NCBI GenBank assembly: GCA_958436175.1
Contig: CAUBJF010000013.1
Span: forward strand, 1 to 64,000
DNA from: an uncultured Muribaculaceae bacterium
GTDB lineage: Bacteria; Bacteroidota; Bacteroidia; Bacteroidales; Muribaculaceae
Direction of reading: 5' to 3'
DNA length: 64,000 nucleotides
A program made the translations under genes and the position numbers. Below are positions 1-8,876 of this stretch, one piece after another (the first letter of the stretch is position 1; every line of letters starts with the position of its first letter). The notes below the pieces were generated by a model. It saw only the letters and a list, made by a program, of their open reading frames with translations. It had not been told where the DNA came from and did not search any database.

Positions 1-55
1 ACCTGTAACCTTCTGATCCGTAGTCAGATGCTCTATTCAGTTGAGCTAAGGAGCC
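1..55 (-). tRNA. tRNA-Arg (anticodon ACG), 3' part cut by the window edge
   Basis: Read on the minus strand, the gene starts at 55 with acceptor strand GGCTCCT, then T8-A9, a D-arm with GCTC, and an anticodon stem TCTGA/TCAGA around loop CTACGGA, giving anticodon ACG (plus-strand bases 19-21). The variable loop and part of the T-arm follow before the window ends. ACG is read as inosine-containing ICG for CGU/CGC/CGA arginine codons. A promoter lies just upstream. Confidence 0.93.
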
Positions 56-81
56 TTATGGCCTATGCCTTAATTGCGGTG

Positions 82-112
82 CAAAGTTACAACTTTCTTC
101 CGATACTGCAAG
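82..112 (-). promoter_or_regulatory. Promoter of tRNA-Arg
   Basis: Minus strand TAacTTTG at 89-82 matches the Bacteroidetes -7 box, with CTTG at 112-109 after a 19-base spacer in the -33 position. The tRNA begins 27 bases downstream. It lies between the stop of xerD and the tRNA, so the tRNA need not depend on read-through. Confidence 0.7.
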
Positions 113-139
113 CGAAAAGTTCAATCTTTTCACATTATT

Positions 140-1066
140 TCACATCCCGGTCTTGTCTTTCGGCCTCATATTGCGCGGATGATGGAGCAGAATCTCTTCG
201 CGGAGGCGGGTCGTGTCGAGGTGAAGGTATATTTCCGTAGTGCCTATATTACTGTGTCCCAACATCATCTGTATAGCTCGCAGACTTGCGCCACCTTCGA
301 GCAGGTGTGTGGCGAATGTATGGCGCAGAGTATGTGGCGAGATAGTTTTCTGCACACCGGCCGCTTCGGCCACAGAGCGGACTATATAGAAAATCATGAC
401 ACGTGTCAGTCGGGCACCTCGGCGGTTGAGAAAGAGGTAGTCTTCGTTGCCCGGCTTGACAGGATAATCGCCATGCCGCAGCTCGTCGAGATAGCGGCGT
501 ACCTGGATTACAGATTCCTCCGACATCGGCACCATTCGCTCCTTGCTGCCTTTGCCATCGACAACGAGGTAACCGTCGTCGAGAAAGACACGGCGATGCT
601 CAAGGGTGCACAACTCACTGACACGCAGCCCCGAACCATAGAGGACTTCGATGATTGCGCGGTTGCGGAGGCCGAGTATATCCGAAGTATCGACAGAGGC
701 TATCATGGCATCGACCTCCTCGATGGTGAGTACTTCGGGGAGATGAAGGCCGGGCCGCGGTGCCTCAAGGAGCTCCGCGGGGTCTGCATCGGAAAGACCT
801 TCGACAAGCATATACTTATAGAAAGACCTGACACCGGATATGACGCGCATCAGCGATCGCGGCGCTATTCCGGCCTCGTGCATTTCGCTCACAAAATCTT
901 CGAGCATGGACGTATCGGCATCAGCCGGAGTCTTGTCCATCGGCGCAAGCCATTCGGCAAGACGGTCGAGATCGAAGAGATATGCCGAACGTGTGCTCTC
1001 ACTTAAACCGCGTTCAAGAAGGAGGTAAGCCTCATAACGACCGCGAAGAGTTTCATACGCTGTCAT
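140..1066 (-). CDS. xerD: Tyrosine recombinase XerC/XerD family
   Basis: Site-specific recombinase of 308 residues, the usual size of XerC/XerD, which resolve chromosome dimers at dif with FtsK. An N-terminal SAM-like core-binding domain (about 1-90) precedes the catalytic domain. The full catalytic set is visible: R148 (GLRVSEL), K172 (GKGSKER), H245 and R248 (HTLRH), H271 (LGHS) and Tyr280. The start at 1066 was chosen over 1087 because its ATG overlaps the stop of the upstream DUF4294 gene as ATGA, implying translational coupling, and because it gives the family's normal N-terminus. XerD rather than XerC is likely but not proven. The neighbouring tRNA makes an integrase role worth considering, but sequence and context look housekeeping. 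Confidence 0.9.
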   Translation of the reverse strand: MTAYETLRGRYEAYLLLERGLSESTRSAYLFDLDRLAEWLAPMDKTPADADTSMLEDFVSEMHEAGIAPRSLMRVISGVRSFYKYMLVEGLSDADPAELLEAPRPGLHLPEVLTIEEVDAMIASVDTSDILGLRNRAIIEVLYGSGLRVSELCTLEHRRVFLDDGYLVVDGKGSKERMVPMSEESVIQVRRYLDELRHGDYPVKPGNEDYLFLNRRGARLTRVMIFYIVRSVAEAAGVQKTISPHTLRHTFATHLLEGGASLRAIQMMLGHSNIGTTEIYLHLDTTRLREEILLHHPRNMRPKDKTGM

Positions 1067-1722
1067 AGTGTTCCTTGTTCGACGCAACGCGCTATGCGGT
1101 CGAGCATGGCATCGTTGGCATCTTTTGCCGGATTATAGTGGCTCTTGAGGCTCACTCCGAAGAGTTTGCCGAAGCCCTGCCAGAATGCGGCCCTGAACGT
1201 TCCGAGGAAGGCTTTCACGATATCGTAGCTGCTCTGGTGTGTTTCCCGCTGGATAAGTTTGATGAGCACCTTTGCCTGACGCTTGGAGAAACGCTTCAGC
1301 ACCGGCTTATACTGTTCGAAGAGCGACTTTTCCATCGCCTTGAGATATTCTTCGCGCTCTTTCTGCGTGGCGAAGGTCTCTATGTACTCATACGTCTCGA
1401 CCAGTGTCTCGCCTATCAGTTTGGCATATGGCAGCGTAAGCTTCACATCCCGGACAGTGCGCCAGTAGAATTCTTCCTGCTTCTTGTCCTTGAATTTCAA
1501 GGGAGGATAGACTGTGATATCCCTTAGAAAAATCACCATCATGGTATCGCCCTCTTCGTCAACACGATATGAATATCCTCTATAGGGATTGCCGAACGAA
1601 GAGGGAGCTTCCTTCGCCGACATCTCGGCAAGGGCCACTTCATCGGTCTTAGCCCACAGCCCCCCCGACCAGGCAAATGCCAACGCAAAGACAAGCAATA
1701 TGGAGAGAATCTGTTGTTTCAT
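1063..1722 (-). CDS. DUF4294 family protein, exported
   Basis: A 219-residue protein with a signal peptide (hydrophobic about 5-20, ending near GLWAK) and then the conserved block of DUF4294, a family of Bacteroidetes with unknown function. Characteristic stretches are FYWRTVRDVKLTLPYAK, the RQAKVLIKLIQRET segment and AFLGTFRAAFWQGFGKLFG. The protein is probably periplasmic. It is the first gene of a two-gene unit with xerD, overlapping by four bases; this pairing may only reflect operon economy. No catalytic residues are recognised. The family call comes from remembered motif pattern and is fairly firm; function is unknown. Confidence 0.8.
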   Translation of the reverse strand: MKQQILSILLVFALAFAWSGGLWAKTDEVALAEMSAKEAPSSFGNPYRGYSYRVDEEGDTMMVIFLRDITVYPPLKFKDKKQEEFYWRTVRDVKLTLPYAKLIGETLVETYEYIETFATQKEREEYLKAMEKSLFEQYKPVLKRFSKRQAKVLIKLIQRETHQSSYDIVKAFLGTFRAAFWQGFGKLFGVSLKSHYNPAKDANDAMLDRIARCVEQGTL

Positions 1723-1792
1723 ATCATTATATAACGTCCGGGAAACCTTTTTTATTGCACTATGACCAAAAGCACAAACAAGGAGCAGGGCT

Positions 1793-1826
1793 ATTGCTCA
1801 TTTTCGGATTTTATTCACTACTTTTG
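1793..1826 (+). promoter_or_regulatory. Promoter of the aminotransferase-dapF unit
   Basis: TACTTTTG at 1819-1826 is a perfect TAnnTTTG -7 box; ATTG at 1793-1796 may be the -33 element (22-base spacer). The ATG at 1836 is only nine bases after the box, so the messenger would have almost no leader. Confidence 0.6.
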
Positions 1827-1835
1827 CAGCCTGAT

Positions 1836-3017
1836 ATGGAAGAGACTAAGTATAATTTCGATAAAAAGATAGATCGACAGGGCACCTACGCCACACAATA
1901 TGAGGAACTCGAGGAGAAATACGGCCGCACCGACCTTCTCCCACTCTGGATTGCTGATATGGACTTTGCCGTATGCCCGGCGATCACGGAGGCAATAGCT
2001 TCGCGTGCGTCGCATCCTGTCTTCGGTTACACCCATGCAACCTCCGACTTCTGGAACCCCGTCATCGAATGGCTCGGAAAACGGCACGGATGGAACATCA
2101 GCCGCCAGGATATCGACTATGTGCCCGGGGTGAAGAAAGGTCTCGGCCTATGTATAGGATATTTCACCAAGCCGGGCGACAAGGTAGTGATACAGCCGCC
2201 CGTCTATCATTCGTTCCGTTCCGTCCTGACAGGCAACGGACGCATACCTGTCGACAATCCACTCATTGAGACTGCCGACGGCTATCGCATGGATCTTGAC
2301 GGTCTTGAAGCCATAGCCGAAAAAGAGCATCCTACGATGATGATAGTATGCAACCCCCAGAATCCCATCGGTATACAGTGGGAAAAGGAGTCGCTGCGCC
2401 GCGTAGCCGATATATGCAGCCGCCATAACATGCTGCTGCTTTCCGACGAAATATACGGCGATCTCGTTCTCGACGGTCCTCACTTCCCGACAGCCTCAGT
2501 ATCGGATACTGCCGAAAAAATCACGATTACCCTTGGAGCACCTTCGAAGACATTCAACATTCCCGGGCTTGCCAGCGCATGGGTCGTCATCAAAAATCCT
2601 GAGCTGCGAAAAGGCTTCTTCGATTTCCTTCTCGCCAGCGAATTCGACACTCCGCCGCTCTTCGCCATCACTGCCACCATGGCAGCCTACCGACAAGGGG
2701 AAGAATGGCTCGACGAGCTCCTCAAGTACCTTGGCGCAAATGCGGATTTCGCAATCGACTATATATCTGCCAACATGCCCGGCGTAAAAGCCGTGCGGCC
2801 TGAAGCCGGTTTCGGTCTGTGGATAGATTTCCGGGGACTCGGACTGGATTCCGAACAGCTGACATCGCTGCTTGTCGACAATGCCCGGGTAGCAGTCAGC
2901 GACGGTTCGTCATTCGGTCCCGGCGGCGACAGCTTCGTACGCCTCAACATCGGTGTTCCACGCTCTGTTCTCGAAGAAGGCCTGAGTCGCATAGCTTCCG
3001 CTATTGCCTTTATGTGA
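1836..3017 (+). CDS. PatB/MalY-type PLP aminotransferase or C-S beta-lyase
   Basis: A 393-residue fold-type I PLP enzyme. The Schiff-base lysine is K238 in PSKTFNIPG; other cofactor motifs are NPQNP (about 173-177), D204 in LSDEIYG and Y124. These signatures, with the N-terminal LPLWIADMDF, mark the MalY/PatB branch, which includes cystathionine beta-lyases and some aminotransferases. The ATG at 1836 was chosen over upstream starts because the family N-terminus begins there and the -7 box would otherwise lie inside the gene. It overlaps dapF by one base (TGATG). In many Bacteroidetes the dapF partner is LL-diaminopimelate aminotransferase; this protein is not of that family. Substrate is therefore open: cystathionine, another cysteine-S conjugate, or an amino donor in lysine synthesis. 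Confidence 0.85.
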   Translation: MEETKYNFDKKIDRQGTYATQYEELEEKYGRTDLLPLWIADMDFAVCPAITEAIASRASHPVFGYTHATSDFWNPVIEWLGKRHGWNISRQDIDYVPGVKKGLGLCIGYFTKPGDKVVIQPPVYHSFRSVLTGNGRIPVDNPLIETADGYRMDLDGLEAIAEKEHPTMMIVCNPQNPIGIQWEKESLRRVADICSRHNMLLLSDEIYGDLVLDGPHFPTASVSDTAEKITITLGAPSKTFNIPGLASAWVVIKNPELRKGFFDFLLASEFDTPPLFAITATMAAYRQGEEWLDELLKYLGANADFAIDYISANMPGVKAVRPEAGFGLWIDFRGLGLDSEQLTSLLVDNARVAVSDGSSFGPGGDSFVRLNIGVPRSVLEEGLSRIASAIAFM

Positions 3018-3850
3018 TGAAAAGGATCGAGTTCATAAAGATGCACGGTATCGGCAACGACTTTGTCGTTTTCGACTGCATGAACGGCGACAACACAGAG
3101 CTCGACTTCCGCACACTCGCCCCACGGCTGTGCGAGCGTCGTTTCGGCATCGGTGCCGACGGCCTGATAGCCATCCTGCCTTCGAAAACCGCCGACGGGC
3201 AGATGCGAATTATCAATGCCGACGGAAGCGAAGCACAGATGTGCGGCAACGGCATACGCTGCGTCGCTCGCAGATTGCATCAACGCACCGGAAAATCGTC
3301 CCTACGCATAGCCACCATGAGCGGCATCAAGACAGTGGAAGTCATCGAAAGAAAGGGACAGACACTCTATACAGTCGACATGGGCATCCCCGCACGCCGC
3401 CCTGAAGCTGTACCTGTGCTCTGGGAAGGTGACACAATGACAGAATCGCCGGTATCGACATCGAAGGGGGCGGTTCTGCTTACAGCTATTTCAATGGGAA
3501 ATCCTCACGGCGTGCTATTCGTCGACGACATTTCGTCTGTACCTGTCAAAGAGCTCGGCCGCGAGCTCGAGTGTCACAGCATCTGGCCAGAGAAAGCGAA
3601 CATAGAATTCGCACAAGTGCTCCCCGACCGCATACTCATGCGCACATGGGAACGCGGCGTAGGCGAGACTGCAGCATGCGGCACCGGTGCATGTGCGGTA
3701 GCCGTAGCGGCACAAGCTACTGGCAGGGTCTCGCTGCCATGTATTATCGAACTTACCGGTGGCATACTTAACATCGACATGGATGACGACGGCCATATAC
3801 TCATGACGGGCCCGGCAAGCGAGACATTCCGCGGCACTATAGAACTATAG
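3017..3850 (+). CDS. dapF: Diaminopimelate epimerase
   Basis: Converts LL- to meso-diaminopimelate for lysine and peptidoglycan synthesis, without a cofactor. The 277 residues match the family length. Both catalytic cysteines are present: C76 in MCGNGIRC and C221 in ACGTGACA. The N-terminus IEFIKMHGIGNDFVV is typical. The start at 3017 overlaps the preceding aminotransferase stop by one base, indicating coupled translation. asd, another gene of the same pathway, lies 2 kb away on the other strand. The stop abuts the convergent antiporter gene with no intervening base. Confidence 0.96.
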   Translation: MKRIEFIKMHGIGNDFVVFDCMNGDNTELDFRTLAPRLCERRFGIGADGLIAILPSKTADGQMRIINADGSEAQMCGNGIRCVARRLHQRTGKSSLRIATMSGIKTVEVIERKGQTLYTVDMGIPARRPEAVPVLWEGDTMTESPVSTSKGAVLLTAISMGNPHGVLFVDDISSVPVKELGRELECHSIWPEKANIEFAQVLPDRILMRTWERGVGETAACGTGACAVAVAAQATGRVSLPCIIELTGGILNIDMDDDGHILMTGPASETFRGTIEL

Positions 3851-5977
3851 TCATTTCCCGAACAAGCGACGTCTGAGGGACTTGCGAAAGGCTCTCACCC
3901 GAAGCACCAGAGGCGAAGGTGCGAAGGATATGTCGGATGAAAGAGGGTCGGTGAACGATGTCAACACCTGTGCCTCGCCGAACTGCTCGGGATATATCAC
4001 CATAAGATTGTTGCGCGCCATATAACGCTGCATAAACGACGGTAGCTCGGCCATCTCATGATGGTATGACACAGACTGGGTCCGGGCCCCTATGACCACG
4101 AACAAGTCATCGTCCAGAACCTTGTTGGAAATTATTATAAGGTCATCCCAAGCCTCGACGGTACGGAATTCGCAACGTATGCCATAATTCTCCGTGTACA
4201 TCACACCTCGGATCAAGGGTTGTATCTCATCGGGACAGCAGAAGATGACACGGCAGCCGACCTGGCGTGTGAGGCGTGCTACAGCACGCACCCAACGACT
4301 GAATCCAGTCTCGTACTGGGCATCGGCCGGCACCCAGACAACAATTCTCGTAACAGTATTAACCGGGATAAAGCACCGGCTGATTATAAGCATCTTATGA
4401 GTCGAGCGCAGAAGCTGTTCCACCTTGTCGCCGAAGAAAGAGTCTATCACTGTCACACGTCGGTGCATCCCGAGGAAGACTTCCGTGATATCACGCTCCT
4501 CCACCGCATTGACTATTCCGGTTGCTACATTGATATCGTAACGGTCCAGGATCTCGATTTCAGTATCGGCTGCCGCCGCCGAACGTATGGCCACTTCCAG
4601 GGAATTATGCGACAATGCCTTAGACATCTTGTTGTTATCGTTTCGCACATGGAGAGCGTAGAATCTGTGCGTTCCTCTGTCGTTGCGCATCAGCAGAGCC
4701 ATCTCTACCAAGGCTCCGGCAGTCACGGGATTATCGACAGCTATAAGGGAGTTGTTGACACGGGTATGACGTATCACATCGTCGCCTTCATCTGCCATCA
4801 TCTTTACCTTCAGCTTGGCAGCCGCACGTGCCGTTATGATAGGGGCGAGTGCGCATGTGGCAAGGATGACCATTACAGTGCTGTTGAGGATATGCTCTTC
4901 AAGGAGTCCGAGACGATAGCCCACTGCAACGACGGCCAGCGCCACCGCCGTATGAGCCGTCGTAAGTCCGAACATAACATTGCGGCTATACCTGTCGAGA
5001 CCGTTGACACGTTGGGCGATATATGCCGGGAGCCATTTGCCTGTCAGGGCCACAACGAGCATTATCATGGCTACGATGAGTGTATCTCCGTCGGCAAGCA
5101 AGCGGACATTTATCATCATGCCAACACTTATTAGGAAGTACGGAATAAAAAGAGCGTTGCCTACGAACTCCGTCGAGCTCATCAGTGGTGATGCCGAGGG
5201 AATGTACCTGTTGAGAAGCAGCCCGGCGAAAAACGCTCCGAGCACCGGCTCCAACCCTATGAAACGCGCAGTACAGGCGGCAAAAAACACCAGTGTAAGC
5301 ACGAAAACATACTGGAGTACCTTGTCGCTGTACTTCTTGAAAAAATACCGTGTGAGTCTCGGATATGCGTATAGAAGCACCACAGCCCATAAGGCAAGCT
5401 TCAAAGCCAGCCATATAATTTCGACGACATTGAAATATCCCTCGCGCTCGACGCTGACCGTAACAGCCAGGACAAGAAGAGCCCCGATAACGGCTATAAT
5501 GGTACCCACGATAGCTATTATGACTGCCGGGGTACGGGTTATACCCATACGCGCAGCGACAGGATAGGAAAGCAATGTATGCGAAGCGTACATAGAGCCC
5601 AGAAGCATGGACGTAAGCCAGTCGAGCTTAAGGATATAGACGCTCGTAAGGAGGCCTATCGAAAGCGGTATCGCAAGAGTAAGCAAACCGAAGACAAAAC
5701 CACGTCGAAGATTGAGACGAAGATGGTACATATCAATCTCCAGACCGGCAAGGAACATAAGGTAGAGAAGTCCTACCTGACCGAAGATTGCAAACGACGA
5801 ATCATTGTCAAGGATATTGAAACCGTATGGCCCGACAACAACACCGGCCGCAATCATACCGATGATGTGGGGGATCTTGAGCTTATTGAGAAGTATAGGC
5901 GCGAAGAGGATGATAGCCAGAACTATTAGGAAAATCTGGACAGGATCGGTGACGAGTGCTGTCGATAGGGGAATCAT
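3851..5977 (-). CDS. CPA2-family cation:proton antiporter with USP-like C-terminal domain
   Basis: A 708-residue inner-membrane protein. Residues about 10-385 hold roughly a dozen hydrophobic segments with CPA2 hallmarks (IPHIIGMIAAGVVVGPYGF, FLAGLEIDM, GAFFAGLLLNRYIP). Residues about 400-690 are soluble and resemble a tandem universal-stress-protein domain rather than the TrkA-N/RCK domain of KefB/KefC. Expected to exchange Na+ or K+ for H+. It starts 20 bases after asd in the same direction and has no promoter of its own that I can see, so the two are probably co-transcribed. The transported ion cannot be told from sequence. Confidence 0.88.
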   Translation of the reverse strand: MIPLSTALVTDPVQIFLIVLAIILFAPILLNKLKIPHIIGMIAAGVVVGPYGFNILDNDSSFAIFGQVGLLYLMFLAGLEIDMYHLRLNLRRGFVFGLLTLAIPLSIGLLTSVYILKLDWLTSMLLGSMYASHTLLSYPVAARMGITRTPAVIIAIVGTIIAVIGALLVLAVTVSVEREGYFNVVEIIWLALKLALWAVVLLYAYPRLTRYFFKKYSDKVLQYVFVLTLVFFAACTARFIGLEPVLGAFFAGLLLNRYIPSASPLMSSTEFVGNALFIPYFLISVGMMINVRLLADGDTLIVAMIMLVVALTGKWLPAYIAQRVNGLDRYSRNVMFGLTTAHTAVALAVVAVGYRLGLLEEHILNSTVMVILATCALAPIITARAAAKLKVKMMADEGDDVIRHTRVNNSLIAVDNPVTAGALVEMALLMRNDRGTHRFYALHVRNDNNKMSKALSHNSLEVAIRSAAAADTEIEILDRYDINVATGIVNAVEERDITEVFLGMHRRVTVIDSFFGDKVEQLLRSTHKMLIISRCFIPVNTVTRIVVWVPADAQYETGFSRWVRAVARLTRQVGCRVIFCCPDEIQPLIRGVMYTENYGIRCEFRTVEAWDDLIIISNKVLDDDLFVVIGARTQSVSYHHEMAELPSFMQRYMARNNLMVIYPEQFGEAQVLTSFTDPLSSDISFAPSPLVLRVRAFRKSLRRRLFGK

Positions 5978-5997
5978 CCTGATGCGCTATATATCGT

Positions 5998-7011
5998 TCA
6001 TTTTCTCGCATTACAGATATACTCTGCTATCTGCACGGCATTGAGTGCGGCTCCCTTCCGAATCTGGTCGGACACTGACCAGAAAGCGATACCGCAAGGA
6101 TTCGCCAGGTCCTGACGGATACGCCCCACATATACCGGGTTGGTGCCTGCGCACTGTAGCGGCATGGGATAGCCGAGAGGTTCTGCCTTGTCGACAAGAA
6201 CGACACCGGAAGCCTTGCTGAAGGCCTCGCGGGCCTCCTCGACAGACACGGGGCGTTCCGTTTCGACCCATATTGCTTCGCTGTGCGACCTCATGACGGG
6301 CACTCGCACACAGGTAGCGCTGACTTCGAGATCGGGAGAATGCATGATCTTCTTCGTTTCAAGGTGCATCTTCATTTCCTCCTTGGTGTAGCCATTGTCA
6401 GTGAAAACATCGATGTGCGGTATGAGGTTGAATGCAAGCTGACTGACGAATTTCTTGACGGTAGGCTCCTCGCCTGCCACGATCTGGCGCGTCTGGAGTT
6501 CGAGTTCCTCCATGCCTGAAGCTCCGGCTCCGCTGGCCGCCTGATAGGTTGCGACATGGACGCGGCGTATCTTCGAAAGGTCATTGATAGGCTTGAGGAC
6601 CACGACCATCTGAATGGTAGTACAGTTCGGATTGGCGATGATTCCGCGTGGAGCGTTGAGGGCCTCTTCCCCGTTCACTTCAGGGACTACCAAAGGTACA
6701 TCAGCATCCATACGGAAGCAGCTTGAATTGTCGATCATGATCGCACCGCCTGAAGTGATGATGTCGGCATATTCCCTCGATACGGAGGCGCCGGCCGACA
6801 CTAAGGCAAAATCAATATCTTTGAAGTCGTCGGTATTGTCGGTAAGGACGCGTACTGGCTGCGTAGGCTGGCCACGAAAAGTATAAAACCTACCGGCACT
6901 GCGCTCCGAACCAAAAAGCCTCAACTCGTCGACGGCAAGCGAAGATTCACTCAAAACACGCAGAAACTCCTGCCCTACAGCGCCCGAAGCGCCTACAATA
7001 GCTATTTTCAT
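5998..7011 (-). CDS. asd: Aspartate-semialdehyde dehydrogenase
   Basis: Reduces aspartyl phosphate to aspartate semialdehyde with NADPH, the branch point to lysine/diaminopimelate, threonine and methionine. The 337 residues include the N-terminal NADP motif GASGAVGQ and the catalytic cysteine C130 in ANPNCTT. A later SHSEAIW segment fits the catalytic domain. First gene of a unit with the downstream antiporter; a -7 box lies 27 bases before the ATG. Shares its pathway with dapF, which is transcribed from the opposite strand nearby. Confidence 0.96.
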   Translation of the reverse strand: MKIAIVGASGAVGQEFLRVLSESSLAVDELRLFGSERSAGRFYTFRGQPTQPVRVLTDNTDDFKDIDFALVSAGASVSREYADIITSGGAIMIDNSSCFRMDADVPLVVPEVNGEEALNAPRGIIANPNCTTIQMVVVLKPINDLSKIRRVHVATYQAASGAGASGMEELELQTRQIVAGEEPTVKKFVSQLAFNLIPHIDVFTDNGYTKEEMKMHLETKKIMHSPDLEVSATCVRVPVMRSHSEAIWVETERPVSVEEAREAFSKASGVVLVDKAEPLGYPMPLQCAGTNPVYVGRIRQDLANPCGIAFWSVSDQIRKGAALNAVQIAEYICNARK

Positions 7012-7038
7012 GCGACAGACTTAATAGATTTTGAGCTG

Positions 7039-7046
7039 CAAAGATA
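7039..7046 (-). promoter_or_regulatory. -7 box of asd
   Basis: Minus strand TAtcTTTG at 7046-7039 fits TAnnTTTG; transcription would start near 7033, giving a leader of about 20 bases. No clear -33 element was seen. Confidence 0.5.
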
Positions 7047-7228
7047 CGAATAAGTTGTGACCTACCGCACATTTTATTTGGATGAGACCCAAAAATGGAC
7101 AAAAAAACGCCCCGGAGAAAAGATTTAAAGTACGACCGGGCCCAACTTTTCGGGTCAAATCGGTGTTAGAAAGAAGTTCGGATGTGTATTTTTTAGTCGA
7201 TACACTTCATAAATTGAAAAAAAAAGCT

Positions 7229-7236
7229 TACTTTTG
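7229..7236 (+). promoter_or_regulatory. -7 box before a long leader of the pseudouridine synthase gene
   Basis: TACTTTTG at 7229-7236 fits the -7 consensus. The next start codon is at 7417, so the transcript would carry about 175 bases of A-rich leader (7242-7416). I saw no strong hairpin in that leader and no small open frame worth calling. The region 7047-7228 between this promoter and that of asd shows nothing recognisable. Confidence 0.5.
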
Positions 7237-7416
7237 CGTCAAGTAACATTGGCTGTCTATTCAAACCATCCCGATTGACATTATTCACTTTGCAAACTAT
7301 ATTTCTCAACGATACCTAAAACAAAAAAACAAACATAATCTTTTATCTACTAATTATCTCGCCGCGAGGCAGACAAGCTCAATTCAAACTATCGATTAAA
7401 ACTAAAAGCTGACAAA

Positions 7417-8862
7417 ATGGACTCTAATTCCAACGAAAAGAAACCCAAACGCCCTCGTATCGGGCAGACATTCCGCGCATCGGAAGAAGGCAGTGATGCC
7501 GCTCAACGCTACGAGCGCCCCTCCTACAATGCTCCCCGCAGTGAGCAGGCCGATAGCAACAACGACGAATACCCTCAAAAACGCACCTGGCAGCCGCGTC
7601 AGCAGGACTCATACGGAAACGACCGTCCCTACAACCAGAACGGCTACAACAGGAACAACTACGGTCAACGCCCGTATAACAACAGCCAGCAGCGCCCATA
7701 CAACCAGCGCCCCTACCAGCCACGTACCCAGCGCCCCGACTTCGACAACGCGCAGAACAACGATGCCGACGGCGAACAGAAACCCTACGCCCAGCGTCCC
7801 TATCAGCCAAGACAGTACAATAACTACCACAACGGTAACAACTATAACAACGGCGGCCAGCAGCGTCCATACAACAACGGACAGCACCGCCAGAACAACT
7901 ACAACAACGGCGGCCAGCAGCGCCCATACAACAACAACGGCACCCGCCAGTACAACAACGGCGGTCAGCAGCGCCCCTACAACAACAATGGTCAGCACCG
8001 CCAGAATAGCTACAACAACGGCGGCCAGCGCAACAACTTCAAGCAGCGCAACAACCGTCAGGGCGACGCATTCCCGCGTCCCGGCAAGAGCTTCACGCCG
8101 CGCCCAAAGAGAGTCGAATACGACCTTCCGGCACCCGCTCCCGACGAACAGATACGTCTCAACAAATATATGAGCAACGCCGGCATCTGCTCGCGTCGCG
8201 AAGCCGACGAATTCATCCAGCAGGGACTCGTGAAGGTCAACGGCAAGGTCGTGACCGAGCTCGGCACCAAGATTACCCACAGCGACGTTGTCGAATACGA
8301 TGAAAAGGTAGTGACACTCGAAAGCAAATGCTACATCCTCCTCAACAAACCGAAGGACTGCGTCACCACCAGCGACGACCCCAACGGCCGCACCACAGTC
8401 ATGGACCTCGTCAAAGGTGCCTGCACAGAACGCATCTATCCCGTAGGCCGTCTTGACCGCAACACCACAGGTGTCCTCCTGCTCACCAACGACGGCGACC
8501 TCGCCTCCAAGCTGACACATCCCAAGTTCGTCAAGAAGAAAATCTACCACGTATGGTGCGACCGCGATATCTCCGAAGACGATATGCAGCGTATTGCCGA
8601 CGGTATCGAACTTGAGGACGGCCCCATCCATGCCGACGCCATCAGCTACGCCACCGAGACCGACAGCAACCAGGCCGGCATCGAGATCCACTCGGGCCGC
8701 AACCGCATCGTGCGCCGCATCTTCGAAAGCCTCGGCTACCACGTCGTCAAGCTCGACCGCGTCTACTTCGCGGGCCTCACCAAGAAAAACCTTCCCCGCG
8801 GCCGCTGGCGCTACCTCACCCAGGAAGAGGTCAACTACCTCAAGATGGGCTCCTTCGAATAA
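7417..8862 (+). CDS. RsuA/RluB-family 23S/16S rRNA pseudouridine synthase with long low-complexity N-terminus
   Basis: Isomerises a uridine in rRNA. The C-terminal 235 residues are a normal RsuA/RluB enzyme: S4 RNA-binding domain from about 246 (IRLNKYMSNAGICSRREAD) and catalytic Asp347 in GRLDRNTTG. The first ~245 residues are a hydrophilic tail, basic and rich in Asn, Gln, Tyr, Arg, Pro and Gly, with repeated QQRPYNN-type units. Such tails occur in Bacteroidetes RluB-like proteins and suggest extra RNA contact or assembly behaviour; that is inference. asnS follows after 14 bases and is probably co-transcribed. RluB is the likeliest subfamily, but the exact uridine cannot be told. Confidence 0.92.
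   Translation: MDSNSNEKKPKRPRIGQTFRASEEGSDAAQRYERPSYNAPRSEQADSNNDEYPQKRTWQPRQQDSYGNDRPYNQNGYNRNNYGQRPYNNSQQRPYNQRPYQPRTQRPDFDNAQNNDADGEQKPYAQRPYQPRQYNNYHNGNNYNNGGQQRPYNNGQHRQNNYNNGGQQRPYNNNGTRQYNNGGQQRPYNNNGQHRQNSYNNGGQRNNFKQRNNRQGDAFPRPGKSFTPRPKRVEYDLPAPAPDEQIRLNKYMSNAGICSRREADEFIQQGLVKVNGKVVTELGTKITHSDVVEYDEKVVTLESKCYILLNKPKDCVTTSDDPNGRTTVMDLVKGACTERIYPVGRLDRNTTGVLLLTNDGDLASKLTHPKFVKKKIYHVWCDRDISEDDMQRIADGIELEDGPIHADAISYATETDSNQAGIEIHSGRNRIVRRIFESLGYHVVKLDRVYFAGLTKKNLPRGRWRYLTQEEVNYLKMGSFE
7849..8035 (+). repeat. In-frame tandem repeat encoding QQRPYNN-type units
   Basis: About three imperfect copies of a 54-60 base unit, each starting near GGCGGCCAGCAGCG and ending in runs of AAC codons. 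They encode variants of GGQQRPYNNNGQHRQN within the N-terminal tail of the pseudouridine synthase. Shorter related units precede them from about 7670. Copy number could vary between strains. Confidence 0.85.
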
Positions 8863-8876
8863 TCATTATCACAACG

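Noticed and set aside
140..1066. Tyrosine recombinase beside a tRNA as the integrase of an island
   Set aside because: Length, motifs and coupling to a DUF4294 gene match chromosomal XerC/XerD, and no attachment repeat or cargo genes were seen next to the tRNA.
7849..8035. CRISPR-like repeats
   Set aside because: The repeats are in-frame coding units without spacers of constant length, inside a pseudouridine synthase gene.
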